Origin: JANQGG01 sp964642175
GTDB lineage: Bacteria; Bacteroidota; Chlorobiia; Chlorobiales; Chloroherpetonaceae
Assembly: GCA_964642175.1 (NCBI GenBank)
Contig: CAZXOK010000008.1
Coordinates: 62,001-126,000 of the forward strand
Direction of reading: 5' to 3'
DNA: 64,000 nucleotides
The notes under the pieces were generated by a model that saw nothing but the letters and a program-made list of their open reading frames with translations, did no database searches and was not told where the DNA came from. The stretch's first letter is position 1; each line of letters begins with the position of its first letter. The position numbers and the translations under genes are program-made. Of the stretch, positions 45,177-53,499 are shown piece by piece.

Positions 45177-48100
45177 TTAAGACTCTTCATCAAAACACGC
45201 CTTATCTTCCTGAACCGACTCCGAATCATATTCCGAAATCTCATGCTTGTACGATTCAACCGAGACTAAAACACTTCGCGCCGAAGAAGCTGAGAGCATT
45301 TCCATATCTTCAGAAAATGCGCTGTTTTCACCCACTTTCTGGCGTAGGTTCATGTCGGTGATAAATTCAACATAAGGACGCTCTTCTATGAAATCTATCA
45401 CGGTTGATTTATAGAGCTTGCCGCCAAATTCTATCTCAGCAGCATTATCGGTAAGCCACGGGCTTAAAAATTGTGTAATCTCTTCCCTGAGCAAATTGGC
45501 ATAGTAGGTGAAATTTTGGTATCCGGATTTCAGCTTCAGTTTAAACCCGGTCTTGACTTCCTCATAGAGCGGGTTTTCAACAATCACATTCACATGGGCC
45601 GATACCCGCGAGGCCAGAAAGGTTTTTATTTCGGCCAGTGTACTCTGATGAGTATATGGCTTGAGCTTATCGGTATCGTTGCGATTCACAAGGCTTGGCA
45701 CGGTAATGATCGTAACATAGCCTGGCTGGTTTTCACTATAGAATTTCTTGCTCTCTACTTCTATATCCTCTACACGGGTATGATTAAGGCATTTGACTTT
45801 ATAAATGGTTGGGAAGGCTTCCAGAATTAAATGCTCGTAATCCCATATAGTGCTGGCGCGGTCGCGATGCCGCAGGCGCTCGCTCACCCTGGTATAAAAT
45901 TTTTCAGGTTGCTCTACAGCACGGCCGCCAAAAGAGCTGTAGGGTTGAGCGATTTTTTTCACCCAGGAGAGTGGCACTTTTAACTTGCTGATGGTTGAAG
46001 CAGCAAGAGGTTTCGCCAATACATCCGTTGCATTTCCCTGGTCCGAAAAGGTAACCAATGCCGCCTGAGCCTGAACTGAAATCAATTTTGCCACAGCACC
46101 GGCAGCTTCACTTATCGACGCCCGAAGCCAGATGTGATCTTTAGGTAAGAGGGTATGCTCTGTTGTTGCGCCCGAAGGTATGGAAAAAGAAATGATGCCG
46201 GACTTGATCAATTGCAAGGTACGATCAACCAGCTCTTGATCTTTAAAGTTGACCCATTCATTAGCCGAAAGATAACTCCAGGCCACGTGGAACTCGGGTT
46301 TGCTTACCAATGGATCGGTAGTGCCTTCCATCACCTGGAACAAGATATTCACCGACTCCTGAGCCGAGAGCTTCTCCAAACCAATATAAAACTCCCCGAT
46401 ATGATTGTGCTTTTTGGATTGAACCAGTGTAATATCTGTAGATTCAGGCTTATCATCGGTATGGTTAAACTGGGGAAAGACATAGACATCGCTTTCCTGG
46501 TTTAATAAATCCTGGTGCTGCTCAGCTTCCCCGAACGGATAGATATGGAAAAAACGACCCTTGTTATTATTCAGCGTTTGACTGTCTGTGAGGTCTATGA
46601 CCCCGGTAGCCGCCTCATAACTCATATACACCGACTTCAACGTAGGGGTGTAAGGCTCAACAGGTGCTGATGGTTCAGGCGAGACTTTATTAGCTTTATC
46701 GATAAGGTATAATGTGTAATCATTCATATAAGCTTTATGCCCAAAATCATGCAATAAGCTGAACCTTAAAAAACCGGCTGCGCTGGATGAGCCATAGGGC
46801 TTATACTCTTGATCGTACCGGGTAAACACACCTTCTCTAATCCAGTTGGCCTGGATCTCTTTGGTATAGGTGCTCAGCACCTCATCACCGCTATTTTGAA
46901 ACAGCTGAAAAGGACTTAAAGAACTTCCATCGGGTTTTTCAGATATCCACTCCCCGCCTTCCAGGAACTCAAGCTGTACAGAAGGTGTAATACCTGAGGA
47001 AGTTGTATCCGTATTCTTATCATAATCCATTCCTATGCGATCCTGAACAATACCTTTCCACTCCAGGTGAAGCCTAAGCCTGGCACCGGGTTTTGTAAAG
47101 ACTTCCTTAGCGCCAATGATCAAGGATGCCCCGATCTGGGGTTGGGCACCGAAGGGTTGAAAAGGTTTGGAAGCATCCACCTGCCCGGTATCGGCGGTAA
47201 TAAACAGGTTTTTTATTCCCTGCTGGTTATACGTGCTTTGCCCCATGCCCACTTCAACCTTTAACTCTAAAGCCTCCAGGGTAATGTCCCGAAGCGTGGT
47301 ATAGGGGTACTGGATTTGATCAGTGTTGGTGAGCTCGATGCGCAAAACCGGCACATTCACATTGTAAGTATGCTCATGGATGTCTGTGTTGTAAGCTTGA
47401 ATTTCAGGCGTATTGCCATCAAGCGTCAGCTCGAACTCCACACAAGACGCTGCATTGCTCATTTGAGACTCGACCACACGTATGTGATCTGATTCAAGTT
47501 CTAACCAACCATCCTCGGTGGTGAGAAAAGCCGAATAGTGAAGTCCGGCAAATGCACTATTATTGGAAGTTTTTAATCTTAAACGAATGGTTCGGGAGCC
47601 TTCGGCTAAAAACAAATAGCTGGAAGCTACGGCAAATCCAATAGTGGCATTGGGAGCCAGAACATCTGTTAATCGATCGTTTTCATAGACATACGAAGTG
47701 AAAACCGGCCATTCCCGCGTTTGTGTGGTGAGTTTTCCACCAATACCATCCGCGCTGTTAGTTATTGGTGAAGCAAACAAGCGCTGTTCATTATTAACCG
47801 TTATATCCGAGCCATTATCTGAGTACGTATAGCTATCGCCAGCTTGTCCGAAATAAACCGATTTTAATGCTGCAACTTTAGCTTGCGTAAAGGTGGTCTC
47901 ATTGTCTAACGCATAGACTATCTCCTGACCCCCGGAGTCTTTACCGGCTTTAAACAGTTTTCCTTTTTTCAGAGCGCCTGAGGTGGTGGTTTTAGAAAGC
48001 TCTAAAATCACATGCGCTTGATTCGGCTGGGCCGGTTTGGGTTGAAACTGTAATATATCCTTGTAGTAATAATCCAGATGCCGGACAGTAAGCTGATTAA

Positions 48101-49067
48101 GCTGATCTACATTGTTGCGATACAGCTTGAGAAAAGTCAGAAAGAGGGCATAATGTGGTGCATGCTGTGGCCAGGATGCCAGCGTATTCAACAAGTCGTT
48201 TTCGGCGGTGCTAACCACTTTCTGATACACCTGGATAAACACATCAAAGACCGAGGTAAATAAATTATGATTTACGGCTGCAAGCACAGTCGCCAAGTCA
48301 ACGTTGTTCAATAAATTGGCATTGGGCAGCGCTGTAACATCCTGGTAATAATCCTCCCAGCTTTCATAGGTAACCTCCAAGCTTGCATCGGGTTTTTTCC
48401 ACCAAACCTCGCCAAGACCTAAACCTCCAATAAGTACATTAGCTGTTTGAACCGGCTCTGAGAGCACCTTCCAGTTACTAAAATCAACATCATAAATGGC
48501 ATCCACTGAGTATTTAAATGTCTGTTCTGCTTCATCATAGTATAGAAGCATTCGCTCCAGAGCCGGTTTAAGCTTATTCTTAATCAGGTTTTTGAGTGTT
48601 GGTTCAAGCAATCCATCATTTTGCTCGGAGGACGAGCCGTTTGAAGCTGATGAAGAGAGGCGTTGCAACTGGTCATAAATGCGATCAAATCCTTTGGCCA
48701 GAGAAAAAACAGCACTGAAGAGTTGATAGAGTTGAACTTTTACATCGACTGAAACCGAATCGGCTCGTTTGATCTCATCAAAAAGGAACTTGATTTGTTG
48801 GCGGTAGCTCTCGACATTCTGAACTGCAATACCACCTAAGATGGCCGATATGTCGCTGGCAAAGAAGGCTCTCCAATCGGCACTTTTAATGCCTTTCAGA
48901 TCCACGAAATGAATGTAGCGGCTGAACTGAGCAGCAAAATTGATCCACTCGGCATAGTCATGCTCGATAATGCTAACATAGTCGGACTTTAAGCCGGGCA
49001 GAAATCGCTGGCTTTGATTGGTACCACTATGCTTTAGCGGATTTTTATAGTCCTGACATTCATCCAT
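45177..49067 (-). CDS. CIS baseplate J-like protein (Pvc11/gp6-like)
   Basis: 1296 residues. The C-terminal region (about 1040-1270) has EKFYTRVSERLRHRDRAST followed by IWDYEHLILEAFPTIYKVKC, the block characteristic of Pvc11/baseplate-J-like proteins, and ends in a region with RPYVEFITDMNL. The N-terminal 1000 residues are specific to the large FCB-type versions. It forms the core of the baseplate wedge that triggers sheath contraction. It lies 16 bp after the gp25 gene. High confidence in the role. Confidence 0.92.
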   Translation of the reverse strand: MDECQDYKNPLKHSGTNQSQRFLPGLKSDYVSIIEHDYAEWINFAAQFSRYIHFVDLKGIKSADWRAFFASDISAILGGIAVQNVESYRQQIKFLFDEIKRADSVSVDVKVQLYQLFSAVFSLAKGFDRIYDQLQRLSSSASNGSSSEQNDGLLEPTLKNLIKNKLKPALERMLLYYDEAEQTFKYSVDAIYDVDFSNWKVLSEPVQTANVLIGGLGLGEVWWKKPDASLEVTYESWEDYYQDVTALPNANLLNNVDLATVLAAVNHNLFTSVFDVFIQVYQKVVSTAENDLLNTLASWPQHAPHYALFLTFLKLYRNNVDQLNQLTVRHLDYYYKDILQFQPKPAQPNQAHVILELSKTTTSGALKKGKLFKAGKDSGGQEIVYALDNETTFTQAKVAALKSVYFGQAGDSYTYSDNGSDITVNNEQRLFASPITNSADGIGGKLTTQTREWPVFTSYVYENDRLTDVLAPNATIGFAVASSYLFLAEGSRTIRLRLKTSNNSAFAGLHYSAFLTTEDGWLELESDHIRVVESQMSNAASCVEFELTLDGNTPEIQAYNTDIHEHTYNVNVPVLRIELTNTDQIQYPYTTLRDITLEALELKVEVGMGQSTYNQQGIKNLFITADTGQVDASKPFQPFGAQPQIGASLIIGAKEVFTKPGARLRLHLEWKGIVQDRIGMDYDKNTDTTSSGITPSVQLEFLEGGEWISEKPDGSSLSPFQLFQNSGDEVLSTYTKEIQANWIREGVFTRYDQEYKPYGSSSAAGFLRFSLLHDFGHKAYMNDYTLYLIDKANKVSPEPSAPVEPYTPTLKSVYMSYEAATGVIDLTDSQTLNNNKGRFFHIYPFGEAEQHQDLLNQESDVYVFPQFNHTDDKPESTDITLVQSKKHNHIGEFYIGLEKLSAQESVNILFQVMEGTTDPLVSKPEFHVAWSYLSANEWVNFKDQELVDRTLQLIKSGIISFSIPSGATTEHTLLPKDHIWLRASISEAAGAVAKLISVQAQAALVTFSDQGNATDVLAKPLAASTISKLKVPLSWVKKIAQPYSSFGGRAVEQPEKFYTRVSERLRHRDRASTIWDYEHLILEAFPTIYKVKCLNHTRVEDIEVESKKFYSENQPGYVTIITVPSLVNRNDTDKLKPYTHQSTLAEIKTFLASRVSAHVNVIVENPLYEEVKTGFKLKLKSGYQNFTYYANLLREEITQFLSPWLTDNAAEIEFGGKLYKSTVIDFIEERPYVEFITDMNLRQKVGENSAFSEDMEMLSASSARSVLVSVESYKHEISEYDSESVQEDKACFDEES

Positions 49068-49083
49068 GAGCCTGTATTAGTCT

Positions 49084-49518
49084 TTAAAAGGTCGCCAAAA
49101 AGTTGATCTCCGTGCCTTCGATATCGTAGAACGGATAGACAAAATTAAATCGTGAATTAGTCCCCCTGATCTCAAAATCAATTTCCACAAGCAGCTCTCC
49201 TTCCAGTTCATTCTGGGAATTGATCTCGATGCGTTTGGCATCAATCCGCGGTTCGAAATACAAAATGGCTGTCCTGATCTTATCCAGGATCAATGTTTTG
49301 GTGGTGGTATTCATCGACTCAAACAGCAGCTCTTTCAAGTTGCATCCATATTTGGGCTGCATAACACGCTCGCCAATGGTGGTACTGAGCAAGATCTGAA
49401 GGCTTTGCTTTATATCATCTACCTCGGTAGCCGTTGCCACGCTTTTCGCATGCGGATTAAATTCCGGCGGAAAACTCCAGCCGGTTCCCAAAAAATTTAC
49501 CTCGTTTTCGTTTGCCAT
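49084..49518 (-). CDS. CIS baseplate wedge protein gp25-like (Pvc9)
   Basis: 144 residues, typical length of the GPW/gp25 family. FLGTGWSFPPEF opens the protein, followed by VDDIKQSLQILLSTTIGERVMQP and KYGCNLKELLFE, the signature core of gp25 (the EPR-like ER-M-P motif in place of EPR). It connects the baseplate to the sheath and initiates its polymerisation. It lies between PAAR (19 bp) and the J-like gene (16 bp). Confidence 0.95.
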   Translation of the reverse strand: MANENEVNFLGTGWSFPPEFNPHAKSVATATEVDDIKQSLQILLSTTIGERVMQPKYGCNLKELLFESMNTTTKTLILDKIRTAILYFEPRIDAKRIEINSQNELEGELLVEIDFEIRGTNSRFNFVYPFYDIEGTEINFLATF

Positions 49519-49537
49519 ATCTGTTCGTTGTTTAAAC

Positions 49538-49825
49538 TCATCCTATATTTACCGTCGGGCAGCCGATAACTATACTGCCCCCATGTGCTGTGCTATCGCC
49601 CATTCGTGCTGCGGGCATTCCGCCGATCATCACCGTAGCTGATCCCATAACAATGGTATCGGGCGGTCCGGTGCAGGTGCACATATCATTTACTCTGGCT
49701 GCCGGCATACCGCCAATCATCACGGTAGGTTCTCCGGGAGGCATTACCGGTCCGCCAACATGTGGCACGGTTCCGGTAACAATGGGACAGACATGCATAT
49801 CCCCAACTCTGGCTGCAAAAGGCAT
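49538..49825 (-). CDS. PAAR-domain spike tip protein (Pvc10-like)
   Basis: 95 residues forming a PAAR cone. Two VMIGGMPAAR repeats (about 35 and 65) alternate with zinc-coordination candidates: His11, Cys13, His22, the CTC of VNDMCTC, and His of DSTAHGG. A PAAR protein caps the VgrG trimer, sharpens it and often carries an effector. No effector domain is fused here. It lies 13 bp after the VgrG-like gene. Confidence 0.95.
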   Translation of the reverse strand: MPFAARVGDMHVCPIVTGTVPHVGGPVMPPGEPTVMIGGMPAARVNDMCTCTGPPDTIVMGSATVMIGGMPAARMGDSTAHGGSIVIGCPTVNIG

Positions 49826-49838
49826 AAGCGTGCTAGGT

Positions 49839-51584
49839 TTAATTGATATTGACCACCGCGCCTTTAAGATCTGCGGTGCCGCTTAAAGAAAGTTCAGCAC
49901 CGGCTGCCGAGATTTTAGCACTGGCGCTACCCGTTAATTCCTGGTTTATGGCTTCAGCTTTCAGATCGCCTGCAGCTTTCAGGACAATATCTTTACAGCT
50001 ATCCAGGGTGATCCCTTCTGAATCCATGGTGATTTTATTACCGTTCTGGCATTCAATTTCAATCTTTGAATCCTCCTCCGTGAGCACCAGTTTGTTACCG
50101 CCGGGTGTCTCCAGTTGAACACTTACTTTTTCATCATCAAAAGTCAGTTTCATACCTTCGCGGCTCACATACCCTTTTTTATGATTATCATCACTGCCCG
50201 GTTCCGGAGCAGGTGCGCTGCTGCTGTGCATCATGCCCAGAACAACTGCATGGCGGGGATCGTTATTGATAAATCCCACGATCACCTCATCGTCAATTTC
50301 CGGTCTGAAATAAGTGCCACGTTCATTTCCCGCATCCAGCGTGCTGATACGGCTCCAAATGCCATCTTCCTCTCCATGGATAATGGGAAGACGCACCATA
50401 ATGCGGTCTTCACCGTCCGGATCTCCTTCCAATTGGGTAACAATACCAACCTGCAATCCCTGTATGGGCGGCAAAAGTCCGCCGGCCTGTGGCTGATACA
50501 CGGTATATTGCCGGGAAAACCACTCAGGATTGAGCCCAAACTGAAAAGTAGTTTTCCATTGGCCGTCTTCAATCGTGTGAAGCACACCCGACACAAATAA
50601 TTTGCCTTCGAACCGCTCACCGATACCATTGATCTCTATCATATTACCGGGCAAAACCGCAGCGGTACCGTCGGTAGTGACTTTCCCTCGTATTTTTGCA
50701 AGACGATATTTCAGCAACGCACTGTTTATCCAGGCCTGTAATTCGGGCTCAGGCAGTTTACCACTGTGAAACAGCCGGTATTCATCCTCGCCAATCACGT
50801 CTGCCAGTTCATCGGCAATCAGGTTCCCGGCCTCGGGCACGTCAGGCTCCTGGGCCTCGACGCTATCTAATAGCGCTTTATCGGAATAATTCCAGGTGCT
50901 GCCCCCGAGGGATTTAACCTGCAAACGCGCATCGATTTCAGCATCCAGGTCGTAAATAGTTGCGCCATATTGCAAGGTGAGTACCGACTCTTCTGCCAGG
51001 GCGGGTTGCTCGACTGTAAGAGTGCCATCATTGGCATTTACAAGCAGCCCGGCGGCTTCAGACCGGCAAAGCATCATATCCCAATCCGTGGAGTTGTATT
51101 GCACCACTTGCGGATGCACGGTATCGGTGGTTTCCACATCTTTATCCAATCCGTGATTATCAATCAATTCTTCAATCACATCGCTGTCGGTTACCTCATA
51201 GAAATAGCGGCTTTTGCAGGAGACCGTCATTTTGGCCGCCTCATCCTTGCAATCCACCACCAAAACAGATCCGTTTTCCCTGATTTTAATGCCATGCTTT
51301 ATTACAATGCCTCTAAAAACAGTCTCTTCATCGTTTCGGTAACCGATCTTTATTTCGATCTGTTTGCCGGGCATAAAATCCGCTTTATTGCTGATCTCAA
51401 AAGATTCAGCAGCCGGATCGCCATCCTGGATCAGAATCCTTGCCGTGGGAATGCGGTTGAGTTCCTTCGACACCACCAATGAGAGCACCTGGTAAGCTTT
51501 GCTCAGGGTTTCTCCTTCCGAAAGCAAGGTAAAAGTGGCTACGGACTTGGACTGATCGGAAGGTATGGCTCTCTCGTTCGGCAT
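49839..51584 (-). CDS. VgrG / gp5-gp27-like spike protein (Pvc8)
   Basis: 581 residues. A phage late-control D / gp27-like region fills about 15-360. The OB-fold follows at about 380-470 (GDPDGEDRIMVRLP and EIDDEVIVGFINNDP, with AVVLGMMHS), and a gp5-type beta-strand C-terminus (about 480-581) has repeated LTEEDSKIEIECQNGNKITM-like strands and ends with KGAVVNIN. It forms the trimeric spike that the PAAR tip caps. The length is right for a CIS VgrG without an effector extension. Confidence 0.93.
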   Translation of the reverse strand: MPNERAIPSDQSKSVATFTLLSEGETLSKAYQVLSLVVSKELNRIPTARILIQDGDPAAESFEISNKADFMPGKQIEIKIGYRNDEETVFRGIVIKHGIKIRENGSVLVVDCKDEAAKMTVSCKSRYFYEVTDSDVIEELIDNHGLDKDVETTDTVHPQVVQYNSTDWDMMLCRSEAAGLLVNANDGTLTVEQPALAEESVLTLQYGATIYDLDAEIDARLQVKSLGGSTWNYSDKALLDSVEAQEPDVPEAGNLIADELADVIGEDEYRLFHSGKLPEPELQAWINSALLKYRLAKIRGKVTTDGTAAVLPGNMIEINGIGERFEGKLFVSGVLHTIEDGQWKTTFQFGLNPEWFSRQYTVYQPQAGGLLPPIQGLQVGIVTQLEGDPDGEDRIMVRLPIIHGEEDGIWSRISTLDAGNERGTYFRPEIDDEVIVGFINNDPRHAVVLGMMHSSSAPAPEPGSDDNHKKGYVSREGMKLTFDDEKVSVQLETPGGNKLVLTEEDSKIEIECQNGNKITMDSEGITLDSCKDIVLKAAGDLKAEAINQELTGSASAKISAAGAELSLSGTADLKGAVVNIN

Positions 51585-51590
51585 AAGATG

Positions 51591-52286
51591 TTACGCTTTA
51601 CTATCGGTTAACTTATCAATCGGCGGAAAAATGAGCCGATCACCCGGTATTAACTGCCTGAAATTCACCAGGTTATTGACCCGGGCTATTTCCATGTAAT
51701 ACTTCGAGTGCCCGTAAATCCTATAGCACAACAAAGGCAGGGTTTCCCCTTTTCGTATGGTTCTGTAATGGGTCAGATCGGGTGATTGCAGATTATCCTG
51801 GGCAATCCGCAACCCTTCTTCCACACTGCCTTTAAATGTGGCTTTGCAAATGGCTCGAATCGGGGTGCCATCGGGTTTGAACATCTTGTAAGTAATATTC
51901 AGCCCGGAGCAACGCCCTTTAAACAGAAAGGTTCCCCACCCGAGTTTAAAATGCCTGGGTTCGTGCGACTGGCTATCTACACCGATCAAAAACTCTTTAA
52001 AATCCAGAACTTGCTGAGCAATATCGTCGGTTGGATTCCCATCAATAATACCGGTGTTATCGAACAGAAACTCGAACGACATCTCCTCTGGCGGTTTCAT
52101 GGTGAATCGCTCCTGGCGGCCGCTGGTTCCCTGACCCTGACCATCGGCAAATTCCACTTTGTAGTCCAGAGTGTATTTATCGGGATTCATCAGGGCATCA
52201 AACGGCTCACCAACCTGGTGACTATCTTCCAGATCGGGATCGTTATATGCGATGATCCGCATTTTTTCTAATTCTCCGCCCGGCAT
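51591..52286 (-). CDS. CIS tube-spike adaptor with C-terminal LysM domain (Pvc7-like)
   Basis: 231 residues. The N-terminal part (about 10-160, ALMNPDKYTLDYKVEFADGQ and PPEEMSFEFLFDNTG) is the CIS_tube-type domain. A LysM motif occupies about 173-223 (YRTIRKGETLPLLCYRIYG through LIPGDRLIFPP). This protein joins the tube to the spike in the baseplate, as Pvc7/Afp7 and T4 gp53-like proteins do. Six bp separate it from the VgrG gene. Confidence 0.92.
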   Translation of the reverse strand: MPGGELEKMRIIAYNDPDLEDSHQVGEPFDALMNPDKYTLDYKVEFADGQGQGTSGRQERFTMKPPEEMSFEFLFDNTGIIDGNPTDDIAQQVLDFKEFLIGVDSQSHEPRHFKLGWGTFLFKGRCSGLNITYKMFKPDGTPIRAICKATFKGSVEEGLRIAQDNLQSPDLTHYRTIRKGETLPLLCYRIYGHSKYYMEIARVNNLVNFRQLIPGDRLIFPPIDKLTDSKA

Positions 52287-52297
52287 AAAAAATTGGG

Positions 52298-52480
52298 TTA
52301 TCGTTCTTTTTTCTTGTTGATGATCTCCATCACCTCATCAACGCATTGTCGAATCAGCCCGGAGGTGTTCCGGCTCTCCTGCTCTGGTGTTGCCGGAGCC
52401 TGTGAGCTACTTGCTGAGGCACGCGCCGAAAAATCGGCAACTTCAACCTTGATATGCAATTCTCTGATCTCCAGTGGCAT
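52298..52480 (-). CDS. DUF5908 small CIS protein
   Basis: 60 residues. It begins MPLEIRELHIKVEV and ends with a helix IRQCVDEVMEIINKKKER, the pattern of DUF5908 peptides found between tube and LysM genes in FCB-group CIS loci. The middle is low-complexity Ser/Ala. Its structural role is not established; a baseplate peptide is plausible. Spacing of 9 and 11 bp to neighbours supports co-translation. Confidence 0.85.
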   Translation of the reverse strand: MPLEIRELHIKVEVADFSARASASSSQAPATPEQESRNTSGLIRQCVDEVMEIINKKKER

Positions 52481-52489
52481 ACGCTTGTT

Positions 52490-52948
52490 TTAGTTGAGTG
52501 TGAAGTAACTATAGCTTAATTCCAGAGTTTCAACCACCAGTGAATTTTCCTGGGCATTAAAATCACTCACCGCCCATTTTCGTGGCCAGGCCCGATGTAT
52601 TTGCCACGTTTTAAGGGGCTGATGCTCTTCGTTGAGCAAGGTGATATTAATGTCGGCTGGTTGAAACTCCCGGTTTTGAAAGGCATCCAAACACCATTGG
52701 ATTACATCGCTGTCGGTAAGCATGCCGCGTTTTAGGGAGAGATCCGAAAACTTGGTTCGAACCGGTAGTTTGTGCTCGAACCGGTTTTCGCCACCTTCTT
52801 TGAAAGTTTCGGTATCATATTCCATGGTCAGTCCTGATACCGATTGAAAGCGAATGTCGTTATCGTTGCCAATCCCGACAAACTCTACCCTGAAATGGAA
52901 TCCTACCGGAGGGTAATACCCGCCCGGTGATGGTGATTTTGCGGCCAT
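52490..52948 (-). CDS. CIS inner tube protein 2 (gp19-like, Pvc5-like)
   Basis: 152 residues of the phage T4 gp19-like tube family: VGFHFRVEFVG, RFQSVSGLTMEYDTETFKEG, KFSDLSLKRGMLTDSDVIQW, and a C-terminal VVETLELSYSYFTLN. The N-terminal AKSPSPGGYYPPV extension differs from tube 1, so it may be the special tube ring that contacts the spike or baseplate, as Pvc5 does. It lies 35 bp after tube 1. Confidence 0.93.
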   Translation of the reverse strand: MAAKSPSPGGYYPPVGFHFRVEFVGIGNDNDIRFQSVSGLTMEYDTETFKEGGENRFEHKLPVRTKFSDLSLKRGMLTDSDVIQWCLDAFQNREFQPADINITLLNEEHQPLKTWQIHRAWPRKWAVSDFNAQENSLVVETLELSYSYFTLN

Positions 52949-52983
52949 AATCCTTATTTGTGTTTATTTATAAACGATGCCAA

Positions 52984-53412
52984 CTAATTCAGAATATCTA
53001 ATCCTTCATGAGCAAGCTCCAGGGTTTCAATGGCCACTTCATTGCCATCGGCTTTTAAATCGGTGGCTTGCAATTTGATCGGAAATGTATTCTTGGCTTT
53101 CCAGGTTATGACCGGCTCGTGGGATTCATTCAGCAAGCTGATGATAATATCTCTTCGCTCAACTTTGTTTAAGCTGATGGTTTTCAACCACTTGTAGAAA
53201 TCGGTGTCGCCGGCAATGGTGCCGCGTTTCAGGGTTAAATTGCTGAATTTCTGCATGCCCGGCATTTTCACCTTGGCGTATTCCGGACTGGAGCCTTCAC
53301 GATATTCAATCGCTTCAATCTGAACATCCAGGCCGGTGACTTCGGTGAAACCTAGCCGCTCACCACCCCATTGAACGAGGTAATGAAATTTTGGTAAAGG
53401 GTATGTAGCCAT
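52984..53412 (-). CDS. CIS inner tube protein 1 (gp19-like, Pvc1-like)
   Basis: 142 residues. KFHYLVQWGG, EVTGLDVQIEAIEYREG and KFSNLTLKRGTIAGDTDFYKW are standard gp19-family elements; the end is VAIETLELAHEGLDIL. This shorter version probably forms the repeated hexameric rings of the tube. It shares the fold with tube 2 but is clearly diverged. It follows the sheath gene by 87 bp, the largest gap within the structural half. Confidence 0.93.
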   Translation of the reverse strand: MATYPLPKFHYLVQWGGERLGFTEVTGLDVQIEAIEYREGSSPEYAKVKMPGMQKFSNLTLKRGTIAGDTDFYKWLKTISLNKVERRDIIISLLNESHEPVITWKAKNTFPIKLQATDLKADGNEVAIETLELAHEGLDILN

Positions 53413-53499
53413 GGTTATGCTTTGGTTCGGTTAATAAGATTATTTTCTACGCTCTGGCTCGCTTTATTCGGCCAGATTCATTGATCTCCTTTTCTGGCC

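Noticed and set aside
50970..51482. A 170-residue plus-strand frame inside the VgrG gene
   Set aside because: It is antisense to conserved spike codons; no signal or family is visible.
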